Assembly (NCBI RefSeq): GCF_020172085.1
Contig: NZ_JAIVAT010000007.1
Location: forward strand, 868,001-932,000
Length of the DNA: 64,000 nt
From: Rossellomorea aquimaris
GTDB lineage: Bacteria; Bacillota; Bacilli; Bacillales; Bacillaceae_B
Direction of reading: 5' to 3'
Positions 53,385-62,113 of the stretch are shown here, piece after piece. The notes beneath the pieces are model-generated. The model had not been told where the DNA came from. It worked only from the letters and a program-made list of their open reading frames with translations, and did not search any database. Both the position numbers and the translations under genes were made by a program. Every line of letters starts with the position of its first letter. The first letter of the stretch is position 1.

Positions 53385-54899
53385 ATGATTGAAAGTATCT
53401 TATACGGGTTTCAAGTAGCCTTCACACCCGAGAACCTGTTTTTCGCATTTATCGGTGTTTTAGCAGGCACCATCATTGGCATGCTGCCAGGGTTAGGTCC
53501 AATCAGTGCCATTGCGATCATGATCCCACTCAGTTATGGAATGTCTCCCGCATCGGCATTGATTCTGATGGCGGGAGTGTATTACGGTGCCGTTTTTGGC
53601 GGTTCCACATCTTCGATTCTATTAAATGCCCCCGGGATATCGGGAACGGTGGCGACTGCGTTTGACGGATATCCCATGGCGAAGCAGGGGAAAGCAGGCA
53701 AGGCTCTCGCCATTGCCGCGATCTCTTCATTCGCAGGAGGAACGATCAGTGTCGTGGCCCTCATGCTCGTTGCCCCTTATATGGCGAAGCTTGCCATCAC
53801 ATTCGGTCCAACAGAGTATTTCGCCCTCATGCTGTTGGGACTGACTGCGATTTCGAGCTTATCTGAGGGATCGACGAATAAAGCACTGATCTCTGCGACA
53901 ATTGGCTTGATGATCGCGACAGTGGGGATCGATCAGCAAACGGGAACGCAGCGATTTACGTTCGGAAACCCTGGTTTATTGGAGGGCATCGATTTTCTCA
54001 TCATCGCACTGGGGCTATTTGCTCTTTCGGAAGTGTGTCAGCTCATCATTTCAAGGAATGAAAATTCGTTAAAGGGGAAGGAGGCAGTTGGTAGCTTAAA
54101 GCTGGAGAAGCATGAGTTGAAAGAAATGGCAGGTCCGATCAGCCGCCATTCTGTCCTTGGCTTTATTCTCGGGGTACTTCCTGGAGCAGGTGCAACGATC
54201 GCATCCTTTTTATCCTATATTTCAGAGAAGCGTTTATCCAAAGATCCATCTTCATTCGGAAAGGGAAATATTAAAGGGCTTGCTGCTCCTGAAACGTCTA
54301 ATAATGCCGCAACAAGCGGCGCCTTTGTTCCTTTATTGACATTAGGGATACCGGGATCGGGAACCACTGCTGTCCTACTTGGAGCCTTATTGGTTGTAGG
54401 GGTGCAGCCGGGACCATTGATGCTGCAGGATCACCCGGATGTTTTCTGGGGAGTCATCGCCAGTATGTATATAGGGAATCTCTTTCTTTTAGTTCTAAAC
54501 CTTCCACTCATACCAATATTGGCGAAAATCCTATATATTCCTAAACAACTGTTAATTGCCTTGATTATCGTGTTCTGCCTAATCGGGGTGTATGCCGTCA
54601 GCTTTAACACATTTCATTTATACCTTCTTGTCGGGTTCGGTGTGCTGGGCTATTTATTGAAAATGTTCAAGTTTCCTGCACCGCCATTTATTCTTGCGTT
54701 TATATTGGGTGGGATGATGGAGCAATCATTCCGGCAGGCGATGACGATTTCAAACGGTTCATACAGTGTATTTTTTCAAAGCAATATCACCATCGGGTTA
54801 CTGGTTGTTTCATTCCTCTCCCTGGTTCTTCCGACTGTTGTAGGATTAAGGAAAAAAGGAAAGCCCGCTGAGTACAAGGAGTTAAAGAAAGAGGCTTGA
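53385..54899 (+). CDS. tctA: TctA: large membrane subunit
   Basis: About 504 residues with eleven or twelve membrane segments. Signatures: GTIIGMLPGLGPISAIAIMIPLSYGMSP near the N-terminus, YGAVFGGSTSSILLNAPG, and TSGAFVPLLTLGIPGSGTTAVLLGALLV in the second half. It imports the acid with a cation gradient. A perfect AGGAGGTGA precedes ATG 53385. Confidence 0.94.
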   Translation: MIESILYGFQVAFTPENLFFAFIGVLAGTIIGMLPGLGPISAIAIMIPLSYGMSPASALILMAGVYYGAVFGGSTSSILLNAPGISGTVATAFDGYPMAKQGKAGKALAIAAISSFAGGTISVVALMLVAPYMAKLAITFGPTEYFALMLLGLTAISSLSEGSTNKALISATIGLMIATVGIDQQTGTQRFTFGNPGLLEGIDFLIIALGLFALSEVCQLIISRNENSLKGKEAVGSLKLEKHELKEMAGPISRHSVLGFILGVLPGAGATIASFLSYISEKRLSKDPSSFGKGNIKGLAAPETSNNAATSGAFVPLLTLGIPGSGTTAVLLGALLVVGVQPGPLMLQDHPDVFWGVIASMYIGNLFLLVLNLPLIPILAKILYIPKQLLIALIIVFCLIGVYAVSFNTFHLYLLVGFGVLGYLLKMFKFPAPPFILAFILGGMMEQSFRQAMTISNGSYSVFFQSNITIGLLVVSFLSLVLPTVVGLRKKGKPAEYKELKKEA

Positions 54900-54905
54900 T
54901 CATGG

Positions 54906-54938
54906 AAAAAGCAGTGTGTCGACACACTGCTTTTTTTC
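54906..54938. terminator. Bidirectional terminator
   Basis: AAAAAGCAGTGTGT pairs with ACACACTGCTTTTT around CG, with a T7 tail. It separates tctA and the convergent response-regulator gene. Confidence 0.88.
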
Positions 54939-55630
54939 TATTCCTGAAAGAAGTACCTTCGTTGAGGTCTGCCGACACCTCCATAGGTCAGTTCTACGAT
55001 GATTTTCTTTTGTGATACAAGGTATTCCAAGTACCGTCTGGCGGTTGTGCGGGTAACGCCGACTTCTCCAGCCATTTCTTCTGCTGTATATCCCCGGTCA
55101 TCTCCCGTTCTGATGCTCTTGAGAATGGATTCCAATGTAAGGGTATCAATGCCTTTCGGAGGCGGTTGGATGGTCTGGATGGTTCCGGTAGCTTTCTTTC
55201 TATTAAAAAGTCTATCCACTTCATGTTGATTTTCCACTTGAGAATGATTCATTCTCTCTTTATACTGTTGATATTTTAGCAGGGTGTCTTCAAACCGGTT
55301 AAAGATAATCGGTTTTAGTATATAATCGAATGCACCGCCACGGATCGCATTGGAAATATGCTCCGTCTCCTTGGCTGCAGTAACCAGAATGACATCTGTG
55401 TTTCGGTGGTTTTTTCTGATCTCCCATAAAAACTCACTACCGGTTCCGTCGGGAAAATACACGTCGAGGAGGATCAAGTCCGGCTTTACGACATGTAATA
55501 CTTTTTTTGCTTCAGTTATCGTGGTGGCGATCCCACCCACCTGGAATCGTTCCAATTGAGCGATATACTGACTGGTGATTTCAGCTGTTTGAATGTCATC
55601 CTCTATAATAAATACGTTCCACTTACGCAA
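54938..55630 (-). CDS. CitT/DcuR-type response regulator
   Basis: 230 residues. Receiver domain with acidic pocket EDD near 10-12, phosphorylated Asp in LILLDVYFPDG (about residue 57) and Lys in ILKPI. The C-terminal winged helix (YTAEEMAGEVGVTRTTARRYLEYLVSQKKI) is the CitB/DcuR type. TTG 55630 is the start, after AAGGGGGAAG. It follows the kinase gene by 15 bp and is convergent with tctCBA, its likely target. Confidence 0.92.
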   Translation of the reverse strand: MRKWNVFIIEDDIQTAEITSQYIAQLERFQVGGIATTITEAKKVLHVVKPDLILLDVYFPDGTGSEFLWEIRKNHRNTDVILVTAAKETEHISNAIRGGAFDYILKPIIFNRFEDTLLKYQQYKERMNHSQVENQHEVDRLFNRKKATGTIQTIQPPPKGIDTLTLESILKSIRTGDDRGYTAEEMAGEVGVTRTTARRYLEYLVSQKKIIVELTYGGVGRPQRRYFFQE

Positions 55631-55645
55631 TGTGCTTCCCCCTTA

Positions 55646-57229
55646 CTATCGCTTTGGAATACTGACCGTAAATAAGGCTCCACCCAGTTCACTCTTCTCC
55701 ACTGTTAAATATCCATTCAAATGTTCCACGCTTTTTTGTACGAGGTGAAGGCCGATTCCCCTGTCTTTGCCATGCTTAGTGGAGTACCCCTTCTTAAATA
55801 TTGATTCTATATTCTGGATTCCTGCACCGCTATCTTCTATTTCAAAAAGGTAATCATTCCCGAGATCAGTCATGAACATTTGAACCTGCCTGTTATGTTT
55901 CGGCAGGGAAAGTAATTCTTCAAAGGCATTATCTAGAAGATTCCCGATGATCGTGATCAATTTTTCCCGCTGGACATCCGAAAGCGGTGTGGTGATCGAG
56001 CTATCAGGGTGAATCGAGAAAGACACCTTAAGTTCCTGAGAACGATTATATTTTCCAATGATAAGGCCGGCAAGGACCGGATCAGGAACTGCTTTCAATA
56101 AAAATTGAATCAGATCCTCATATCCGGATGATTCCTCTTGAATGAGAGTCAATGCTTCTTCGTGGTGATGAAGTTGAATCAGGCCTGCGATTGTGTTCAA
56201 TTTATTACGATACTCATGTGTCTGGGAGCGTAAGATGCTTGAGTATTCCTGAACCTGGGAGAGTTCTTTGGAAAGCTGATCCATTTCATCTTTTCTTCTA
56301 AAACTGGCAACCACGCCTACAATCTTTTCTTTTTCCATAATAGGCAGTCTGTTCACAATAAGGTCATGATGATTCAATGAAATCTCATCATCCAGCTGAC
56401 TTTCTCTCGTTTTCAGCACATCCATCATCTTCGTATCGGGGATGACGTCCAAAATATGTCTGCCCCTGTTGGAATGTTGATAATTCAATGCGAGGATCCT
56501 ATGTGCATTCGCATTGATTTCAGTGATCAATCCATGTTGATCGATGGCGATGATCCCTTCACGGACCGATTCGATGATTGCCCGTTTTTCCTTGAACTGC
56601 ATGGCTATCTCGGCGGGCTCCAACCCGAAGATCGCTTTCTTGATACCTTTTCCTATGAAAAATGAACCGATGATCCCGATTAACAGGATACCGGCGACGA
56701 GTGTCAATACCTTCGTCCGATATGGTATGACAATGTCGTGGATATTATCTTCGAGGAATCCGACAGACACCACTCCGATGATGTCCCCTTGAGCGTTTCT
56801 GATGGGTACCTTTCCCCTGACTGAAGGTCCCAATGATCCGGTTGCGTGAGAAACGTAGGATTCCCCCTGTATTAATGCCCGGTCATTATCACCACCCACC
56901 ATTTTTTTGCCGAGCCGTTCAGGCAAGGGGTGGGAGTACCGGACAGAGTCTTTATTGCCGACGACAATGAAGGTTGCACCGGTTTCCTTTCGAATATCTT
57001 CGACAAGGGGCTGGATGATATCTTCCGGCTGGTTTGTACGAAAAGCTTCGATGACAGCGGGCATTTTTGAAACAGATTGTGCCACTGCAAGGGCTTGCTT
57101 TCCTTTCAAATCCGTCAAAGTACCTGATAACATCCGAAAAAAGATGATCGATAGAGATAAAATTAAAATGGAAAGAAGTGTTAATACGATCACGATGATT
57201 TTGGACTGAAGCGAGAACTGTTTCAACAT
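55646..57229 (-). CDS. CitA/DcuS-type sensor histidine kinase
   Basis: Senses an external carboxylate. 527 residues. Helices at about 10-33 and 172-195 enclose a PASp/sCache sensor. A cytosolic PAS domain follows (KRAIIESVREGIIAIDQHGLITEINANAHRIL). The H-box is RSQTHEYRNKLNTIAGL, the N-box NLLDNAFEEL, and the G-boxes DSGAGI and GIGLHLVQKSV. With the response regulator it forms a CitST-like pair. AAAAGGAGACC precedes the ATG. Confidence 0.93.
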   Translation of the reverse strand: MLKQFSLQSKIIVIVLTLLSILILSLSIIFFRMLSGTLTDLKGKQALAVAQSVSKMPAVIEAFRTNQPEDIIQPLVEDIRKETGATFIVVGNKDSVRYSHPLPERLGKKMVGGDNDRALIQGESYVSHATGSLGPSVRGKVPIRNAQGDIIGVVSVGFLEDNIHDIVIPYRTKVLTLVAGILLIGIIGSFFIGKGIKKAIFGLEPAEIAMQFKEKRAIIESVREGIIAIDQHGLITEINANAHRILALNYQHSNRGRHILDVIPDTKMMDVLKTRESQLDDEISLNHHDLIVNRLPIMEKEKIVGVVASFRRKDEMDQLSKELSQVQEYSSILRSQTHEYRNKLNTIAGLIQLHHHEEALTLIQEESSGYEDLIQFLLKAVPDPVLAGLIIGKYNRSQELKVSFSIHPDSSITTPLSDVQREKLITIIGNLLDNAFEELLSLPKHNRQVQMFMTDLGNDYLFEIEDSGAGIQNIESIFKKGYSTKHGKDRGIGLHLVQKSVEHLNGYLTVEKSELGGALFTVSIPKR

Positions 57230-57362
57230 GGTCTCCTTTTTTAGAAAATTCTATTATTACTAGAATAAAAGAGTTCGGATATTTGTACAAGGGGATGAGA
57301 AGAGGAGGGGGAAGGAAATGTAATAGGGTATATTGGCTTTAAGACAGTGCCGTGTTCACAAT

Positions 57363-57457
57363 TTGGCACAAATTTATCCAGAAGTGGCCCAATAACTTTC
57401 TAAAGTGGCACAATTTTAGTGAAAAGTGGAACGATAAAAGTCCAAAGTGGCCCAAAT
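57363..57457. repeat. Periodic array, core TGGCMCAA, 5 units
   Basis: TGGCACAA, TGGCCCAA, TGGCACAA, TGGAACGA and TGGCCCAA begin at 57364, 57385, 57406, 57427 and 57448, exactly 21 bp apart. All but the first are preceded by AG. Spacers are not conserved. It lies in the 345 bp gap between the kinase gene and a convergent-side membrane gene. Confidence 0.85.
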
Positions 57458-57524
57458 GGTGAGGAAAGAATGGTTTAATACAGATGGGGGTAAATGATTT
57501 TCATCGCCATTCCACAGTAAAAAA

Positions 57525-57566
57525 CGTGTACCAGGTACAAACATCAGTCATTGTACCTGGTACACG
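57525..57566 (-). terminator. Hairpin made of two GTACCAGGTACA palindromes
   Basis: CGTGTACCAGGTACAA and TTGTACCTGGTACACG are exact inverted copies around ten bases. On the minus strand TTTTTT follows, so it acts as a terminator for the membrane-protein operon at 57574. Confidence 0.82.
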
Positions 57567-57573
57567 TACCACT

Positions 57574-58020
57574 TTACGCCCACATCCCAGGCTTGACGAC
57601 CATGAACCACAGCATAGCCAAAAGCAGGAAGAGATAAATCCAAACGGTCCGGTGTAATTTTCTCACCAGCCGTTCCCGATCCGCATGATCCTCTCCGAAT
57701 TTCCGCAGGGTCGGCGAGAATGCCCGTGCAAGAAAGAACAGGGAGCAGAACATGATGACGAGTGTCATGATGATCCACGGTGTTGTCCATGTCCATGGTC
57801 CGAGTAGTACCAGAAGAATGCCCGTTCCTACAAGGACATGCCCTGAATGCTTGGAAAGCTGCACGGTGATACGGAACGTGTCCAGATAGGTTGGGAGGAT
57901 GGACTCTGAAGCGAAACGGATCTTCCTCATCATCGGCAATAATATGAAAAAGGGCCCTATGGAGGCCACGACACTGATGACGTGAAGGTAGATCAGTGTT
58001 CTGTATAGTAGATGCTCCAT
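57574..58020 (-). CDS. DUF2269-like membrane protein
   Basis: 148 residues with four hydrophobic segments (LIYLHVISVVASIGPFFILLPMM, VLVGTGILLVLLGPWTW, IIMTLVIMFCSLFFLARAF, VWIYLFLLLAMLWFMVVK). The early His and layout recall DUF2269/CopD-like proteins but I am not sure. It starts ten bases after the ASCH gene ends. Confidence 0.7.
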   Translation of the reverse strand: MEHLLYRTLIYLHVISVVASIGPFFILLPMMRKIRFASESILPTYLDTFRITVQLSKHSGHVLVGTGILLVLLGPWTWTTPWIIMTLVIMFCSLFFLARAFSPTLRKFGEDHADRERLVRKLHRTVWIYLFLLLAMLWFMVVKPGMWA

Positions 58021-58030
58021 GATATGCTCT

Positions 58031-58369
58031 CTATTCAGTCACTAAGCTGAATTCATGGACCCATACTTTCATGTCGGGGTGCCAAGGCATTCCCGGATGG
58101 TAGGAAAGGATGGTGTTTTTATATTCCTCCACTGTTTGAAACCCTTCTTGACTGGCGTGTTCATTCGTCAGTTCGCCGAGTGATTGTGAATAGACATTTT
58201 CCACTATGTATTTCTTCCCCTGAAGCTCCATGATTTCCCCGATATCCGCGTATCTTCCATTACGGCGGGTCGCCGTTTTCTTTCCTTGAAGCACCTTTTC
58301 GACGTCTTCCGCTTTGGTGACAAGGCGTTCAATCGTACATGTCTTTGGTGGCAATGGTTGATTTGTCAT
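58031..58369 (-). CDS. ASCH-domain protein
   Basis: 112 residues. CTIERLVTKAEDVEKVLQGKKTATRRNGRYADIGEIMELQGKKYIVENVYSQSLGEL is an ASCH fold, an RNA- or nucleic-acid-binding domain related to PUA. ATG 58369 has AAAGGGG upstream; the longer frame 5' of it has no ribosome site. First gene of a two-gene operon. Confidence 0.82.
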   Translation of the reverse strand: MTNQPLPPKTCTIERLVTKAEDVEKVLQGKKTATRRNGRYADIGEIMELQGKKYIVENVYSQSLGELTNEHASQEGFQTVEEYKNTILSYHPGMPWHPDMKVWVHEFSLVTE

Positions 58370-58544
58370 TATTATCAAACCCCTTTCGACCTTTACTATA
58401 GCATAGTCCAGGTATGAGAAGAATGTGGAGATTTCACTTAGCCGATCTGTATTTCCAAATCTGGATTTCTTTCTCTGGCAGTGAAGGATAGGTGGTGCTA
58501 TGATGGGATGAAATAATTGAAATAGAAAGAAGGCGCAGGAAGCT

Positions 58545-59483
58545 TTGAAAAAATGGCAAACGTATATGATTCTTGTGTTGATCATGTTGATATGGGGCTT
58601 CAATGTACCTGCATTAAAAACGTTGGTGAGTGAATTCACACCTGTTACGATCACCTCACTCCGTATTTTCACTGCAGGCGTTTCCGTGTTTATTATCCTT
58701 GGTGTGATGGGGAAGGTCAGGAAGCCGACACCTAAAGAACTTTTGTTCATCATTAGCGGAGGGCTGTTGAATGTGGTCAGTCACCATTATTTTTTATCAG
58801 TCGGGCTAACGGGGACGTCGTCTACTAATGGAGGATTGATCCTCGGAACGGGACCGCTCTTAACGGCTTTGATGGCTACGATCATCCTAAGGAATCGTCC
58901 GACCGTGATCAAGATCCTTGGGTTCCTTTCCGGAGGGATCGGAGTGGCAATCATCGTATTGTCTGGAGGTGAAGGAATAGGCGGATTGAAGATGGGAGAC
59001 CTTTTCATTTTTGTTTCTATTTTTTCTCAGGCTTTGAGCTTCATCGTTATAAGTCGTGCTGCGAGAACCTTGGATCCACGGTTGCTGACGGGGTATATGC
59101 TTGTGTTCGGCTCCGTCGTTCTGTTTGTCATTAGTTTGTTCACAGAACCAGGTGGGCTGAGACAATTAGGAAATGCATCTGTTTCGATATGGGTATTGTT
59201 CTTTGCCTCGGCCATTTTGGCGACAGCTGTGGGACATATGATATACAACCATTCCATTGGAAAAATCGGTGCTGCGGAAACATCGATTTTCCTGAATCTC
59301 AATACATTCTTCTCCCTTGTCGGAGCATCCATATTCCTCGGTGAGTCTGTGACGACCTATCATCTGATCGGATTGGTGTTCATTGTACTTGGAGTCGTGT
59401 GCGGTTCCGGTACATTTGAAGAATTTGTGATAAGAAGAAAACAAAAGCGCTACTTAGAGAGAAAGCAGAATCATCAGATGTAG
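58545..59483 (+). CDS. EamA/DMT-superfamily transporter (second in window)
   Basis: 312 residues, ten membrane segments in two EamA halves. The first begins YMILVLIMLIWGFNVPALKTLVSEFTPVTITSLR and the second GDLFIFVSIFSQALSFIVISRAARTLDP. Start TTG 58545 follows AGGAAG. It is not close to the transporter at 393. Substrate unknown. Confidence 0.88.
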   Translation: MKKWQTYMILVLIMLIWGFNVPALKTLVSEFTPVTITSLRIFTAGVSVFIILGVMGKVRKPTPKELLFIISGGLLNVVSHHYFLSVGLTGTSSTNGGLILGTGPLLTALMATIILRNRPTVIKILGFLSGGIGVAIIVLSGGEGIGGLKMGDLFIFVSIFSQALSFIVISRAARTLDPRLLTGYMLVFGSVVLFVISLFTEPGGLRQLGNASVSIWVLFFASAILATAVGHMIYNHSIGKIGAAETSIFLNLNTFFSLVGASIFLGESVTTYHLIGLVFIVLGVVCGSGTFEEFVIRRKQKRYLERKQNHQM

Positions 59484-59500
59484 ATGGTTCTGTTTTTTTT
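59467..59500 (+). terminator. Intrinsic terminator
   Basis: AGAATCATC pairs with GATGGTTCT (one G-U pair) around AGATGTA, followed by GT8. It overlaps the end of the transporter gene. Confidence 0.65.
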
Positions 59501-59565
59501 ATCCATCATATTTCTCTTATCCACACAATAAAATAAATGGTCAGTACATTTTGAGGAGGACAGGT

Positions 59566-60087
59566 ATGCTGAATGATCAAATTCAAAAACTGGTGAATAA
59601 TCTGATTCAAATCGAGCATGTGTCGACTACCTTATATCTGGCCATGTCCGCCTATATGGCGAATCAGAATTATACGGGGATGGCGAAGTGGCTGAGGATC
59701 CAGTCAGAGGAAGAGCGCACTCATATGCTGAAGCTGATCGACTATATGACGGACAGGGGAGGCCTGGTAGACCTTCAACAGCTTCCCGCTCAACCGAAGG
59801 AATATGGAACCCCTCTGGAAACCTTTCAAAAGGTGCTTGAGCATGAGCGATTTGTGACGAATTCCTATCAACAGGCTTATCAGTATGCGGCCCAAAATGA
59901 TCAACAGACTGCGGTGATCATCCAGGAATTCTTGAGAGAACAAATCGATGAAGAAGCTCAGGCACAAACGATAGTCGATCGGTTGAAAATGGCCGGGGAC
60001 AATCCTGCTGCTGTATTGGTACTCGATCAAGAGCTTGGTCAGCGGACAGCGGCACCTGCTGCAGGAGCTGCACCTGGCGGCGGTTGA
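59566..60087 (+). CDS. ftnA: Ferritin (non-heme, FtnA type)
   Basis: Iron-storage protein of 173 residues forming a 24-mer. The ferroxidase ligands are in QIEHVSTTLYLAMSAYM (Glu17), EEERTHMLKLIDY (Glu and His), LEHERFVT and REQIDEEAQAQ. The last ~15 residues are Ala/Pro/Gly-rich (AAPAAGAAPGGG), a tail not typical of E. coli FtnA. AGGAGGA precedes ATG 59566. Terminator follows. Confidence 0.92.
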   Translation: MLNDQIQKLVNNLIQIEHVSTTLYLAMSAYMANQNYTGMAKWLRIQSEEERTHMLKLIDYMTDRGGLVDLQQLPAQPKEYGTPLETFQKVLEHERFVTNSYQQAYQYAAQNDQQTAVIIQEFLREQIDEEAQAQTIVDRLKMAGDNPAAVLVLDQELGQRTAAPAAGAAPGGG

Positions 60088-60100
60088 TATCACCAAACGG

Positions 60101-60134
60101 AAACCTGCTTAGCCTTCATTAAGCAGGTTTTTTT
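60101..60134 (+). terminator. Intrinsic terminator after ftnA
   Basis: AAACCTGCTTA pairs with TAAGCAGGTTT around GCCTTCAT, followed by T7. Confidence 0.87.
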
Positions 60135-60214
60135 ATTGAAATCCATCCGGTGAGGATACACCATGATCATTAAGCCCATACTGAAGAATACAGACTCTTC
60201 TAAGGATGATCATA

Positions 60215-60751
60215 TTGATTTATATCTATAACGATTTTGGCGGAACACATACCACATCTATGGCTGCAGCGTATCATTTACATATTTTGAAACCGGGAAT
60301 TCTGTCTAATGAAGACATCCTTTCTGTCCCATTCTTTAACCAGCTTAAAAAAAAGGATAGGGGACGCATTTTTTATCATGGTAAGGATGAAGAAGGAAAT
60401 CCAGTGTTCACGATTGGGCGCAGGAATTCAAAATATGTTGTCCCTGCTATGACAGATTTAAGCTACATCCTGCTTGAGAGGTACGGGCAAAACGAAAAGA
60501 TCGTGATTTCCAACACATCACCAACGGTTCCGCCACTCATGACTGCTGGAGGCTTTTTCTCCCGTGAATTGGGGATCGACTCGATCGGTGTTCCTCTTCT
60601 TGTCAAAGGGGCAAAGCAGTGTCATGGTCTCATCCAGCATCTAGTGGATGAGACGAAAAGAGTAGCGGCTGCCTCCCAAGAACAAGTGACAGTACTGGAG
60701 AACAAAGAATATCAGTACAAAATGGGAAAAAAGGATATCTTCTGGAAGTGA
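60215..60751 (+). CDS. DUF3189-family protein
   Basis: 178 residues. IYIYNDFGGTHTTSMAAAYHLHIL at the N-terminus is the mark of DUF3189, a family seen in spore-formers. The core has FYHGKDEEGNPVFTIGRRNSKYVVPAM. The fold may be P-loop-like but lacks a canonical Walker A. TTG 60215 fits the family's MIYIYND start and lies ten bases after AAGGA; ATG 60206 is the alternative. Function unknown. Confidence 0.78.
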   Translation: MIYIYNDFGGTHTTSMAAAYHLHILKPGILSNEDILSVPFFNQLKKKDRGRIFYHGKDEEGNPVFTIGRRNSKYVVPAMTDLSYILLERYGQNEKIVISNTSPTVPPLMTAGGFFSRELGIDSIGVPLLVKGAKQCHGLIQHLVDETKRVAAASQEQVTVLENKEYQYKMGKKDIFWK

Positions 60752-60867
60752 AGCATATTATAATTAAGAAAATACTACTGGGTAAAAGGTCTGTTCTTAA
60801 GAGCTAGGGAAAAATGGAATGGACCCGTACATAATGGCCATACTACAGTAAAACGGAGGTGTCGATA

Positions 60868-61011
60868 TTGGAAGGTAAACCATTTCACTTTGATGGCAGT
60901 CACCATTTCGCAACAGGGGAAGCACAAGAGAACACTCCATTCGAACTAACAGACGAAATGAGAAAAAATATCGGGGGAAACCCTTTTGAAGTGCCTGGTG
61001 AAGAAGAGTAA
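60868..61011 (+). CDS. Small acidic protein, 47 residues
   Basis: TTG start six bases after a strong GGAGGTG, 47 codons, TAA, then a terminator 11 bases later. The product begins EGKPFHFDGSHHFATGE and ends FEVPGEEE. It is acidic and polar, with no membrane segment and a His cluster. The whole gene module is compact, so I consider it real. Not recognised. Confidence 0.7.
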   Translation: MEGKPFHFDGSHHFATGEAQENTPFELTDEMRKNIGGNPFEVPGEEE

Positions 61012-61022
61012 GGCATTTCCCA

Positions 61023-61054
61023 AAACGCTGCCCTAAACAGGCAGCATTTTTTTT
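61023..61054 (+). terminator. Intrinsic terminator of the 47-residue gene
   Basis: GCTGCC pairs with GGCAGC around CTAAACA, followed by ATT8. Confidence 0.8.
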
Positions 61055-61132
61055 ATCTGTAAATGAGGATAATTCCATCCATATCTTCACAAAATACGAT
61101 TGTCTATAAATAGAAGCAAAGGATGGATGATG

Positions 61133-61768
61133 ATGGCACAAGTATTATATATAACCGCACATCCCCATGATGATACACAGTCGTATAGCATGGCGGTTGC
61201 AAAAGCATTCATGGATACATATAAGGAAGTGAACCCAGGAGACCAAGTGATTCACCTCGATTTGTATCAGGAACATATCCCACATATTGATGCAGATGTG
61301 TTCAGCGGTTGGGGGAAGCTTCAATCAGGTAAGGGATTTGAGGAGCTTTCGTCTGAAGAACAAATGAAAGTGAGACGCCTGAATGAATTATCAGATCAGT
61401 TCATAGCAGCAGACAAGTATGTATTTGTCACTCCATTCTGGAATTTTTCATTCCCGCCGGTGATGAAAGCATATATTGATTCCGTTGCAGTAGCAGGGAA
61501 ATCGTTCAAGTATACAGAGCAGGGACCGGTTGGATTATTGACGGACAAGAAAGCCATCCATATCCAGGCCCGGGGCGGTATATATTCTGAAGGACCGGCA
61601 GCAGGGATGGAAATGGGGCATCGGTATTTGAGTATCATCATGCAGTTTTTCGGAGTCCCTTCCTTTGAAGGCGTATTTGTGGAAGGACATGCTGCCATGC
61701 CGGACAAAGCCGACGAAATCAAGCAAAATGCCATTTCTCGTGCGAAAGATGCAGCCCATACGTTCTAA
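61133..61768 (+). CDS. azoR: FMN-dependent NADH-azoreductase
   Basis: Flavodoxin-fold quinone/azo reductase of 211 residues acting in the cytoplasm. Signatures are [65 protein letters not shown] and [12 protein letters not shown], which bind FMN. Three ATGs follow one another; 61133 has the best distance to AAAGGA. Confidence 0.92.
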   Translation: MAQVLYITAHPHDDTQSYSMAVAKAFMDTYKEVNPGDQVIHLDLYQEHIPHIDADVFSGWGKLQSGKGFEELSSEEQMKVRRLNELSDQFIAADKYVFVTPFWNFSFPPVMKAYIDSVAVAGKSFKYTEQGPVGLLTDKKAIHIQARGGIYSEGPAAGMEMGHRYLSIIMQFFGVPSFEGVFVEGHAAMPDKADEIKQNAISRAKDAAHTF

Positions 61769-61818
61769 GAATCAGAAAGAAATGGAAAGAAGCAGGGACA
61801 AAAGGGTTTCAGCAAAAG

Positions 61819-61866
61819 AAAAATCCGAACGAGTGATTGGAAGAAAATCTCGTTCGGATTTTTTCT
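61819..61866 (+). terminator. Intrinsic terminator
   Basis: AAAATCCGAACGAG pairs with CTCGTTCGGATTTT around a 15-base middle, followed by TTC. Confidence 0.75.
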
Positions 61867-61907
61867 TGTTTTTTTAAAAGTAAAGACTGTTTATTTAGCT
61901 GGATCTA

Positions 61908-62039
61908 GCTGTTGATTGGAGTGCAAGACGAAGACTCCTACGGGAAAAGCGGAATAGGTGAGTCCCCGCAGGAGCGAAAGCTGTGAGGAGGCTCGCCTTC
62001 CGCCCGAGGAAAGCGAAGTCTTGCACGGAAATCAACAGC
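61908..62039. repeat. 130 bp palindromic element, copy 2
   Basis: Ends GCTGTTGATTGGAGTGCAAG and CTTGCACGGAAATCAACAGC. Inner pairs include GACTCC, GGCTCGCC and GAAGTC segments. It shares the length and the GTTGATTGGAG/GGAAATCAAC ends of copy 1 at 37219, with a diverged middle. It fills the gap between azoR and the convergent MFS gene. Confidence 0.87.
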
Positions 62040-62113
62040 GGTGAAACACGTGATCCCAGATGGTTCGCCTTTAAAGTTGGTTCATATAATGATGTCCCTG
62101 AAACTTTTTACAT

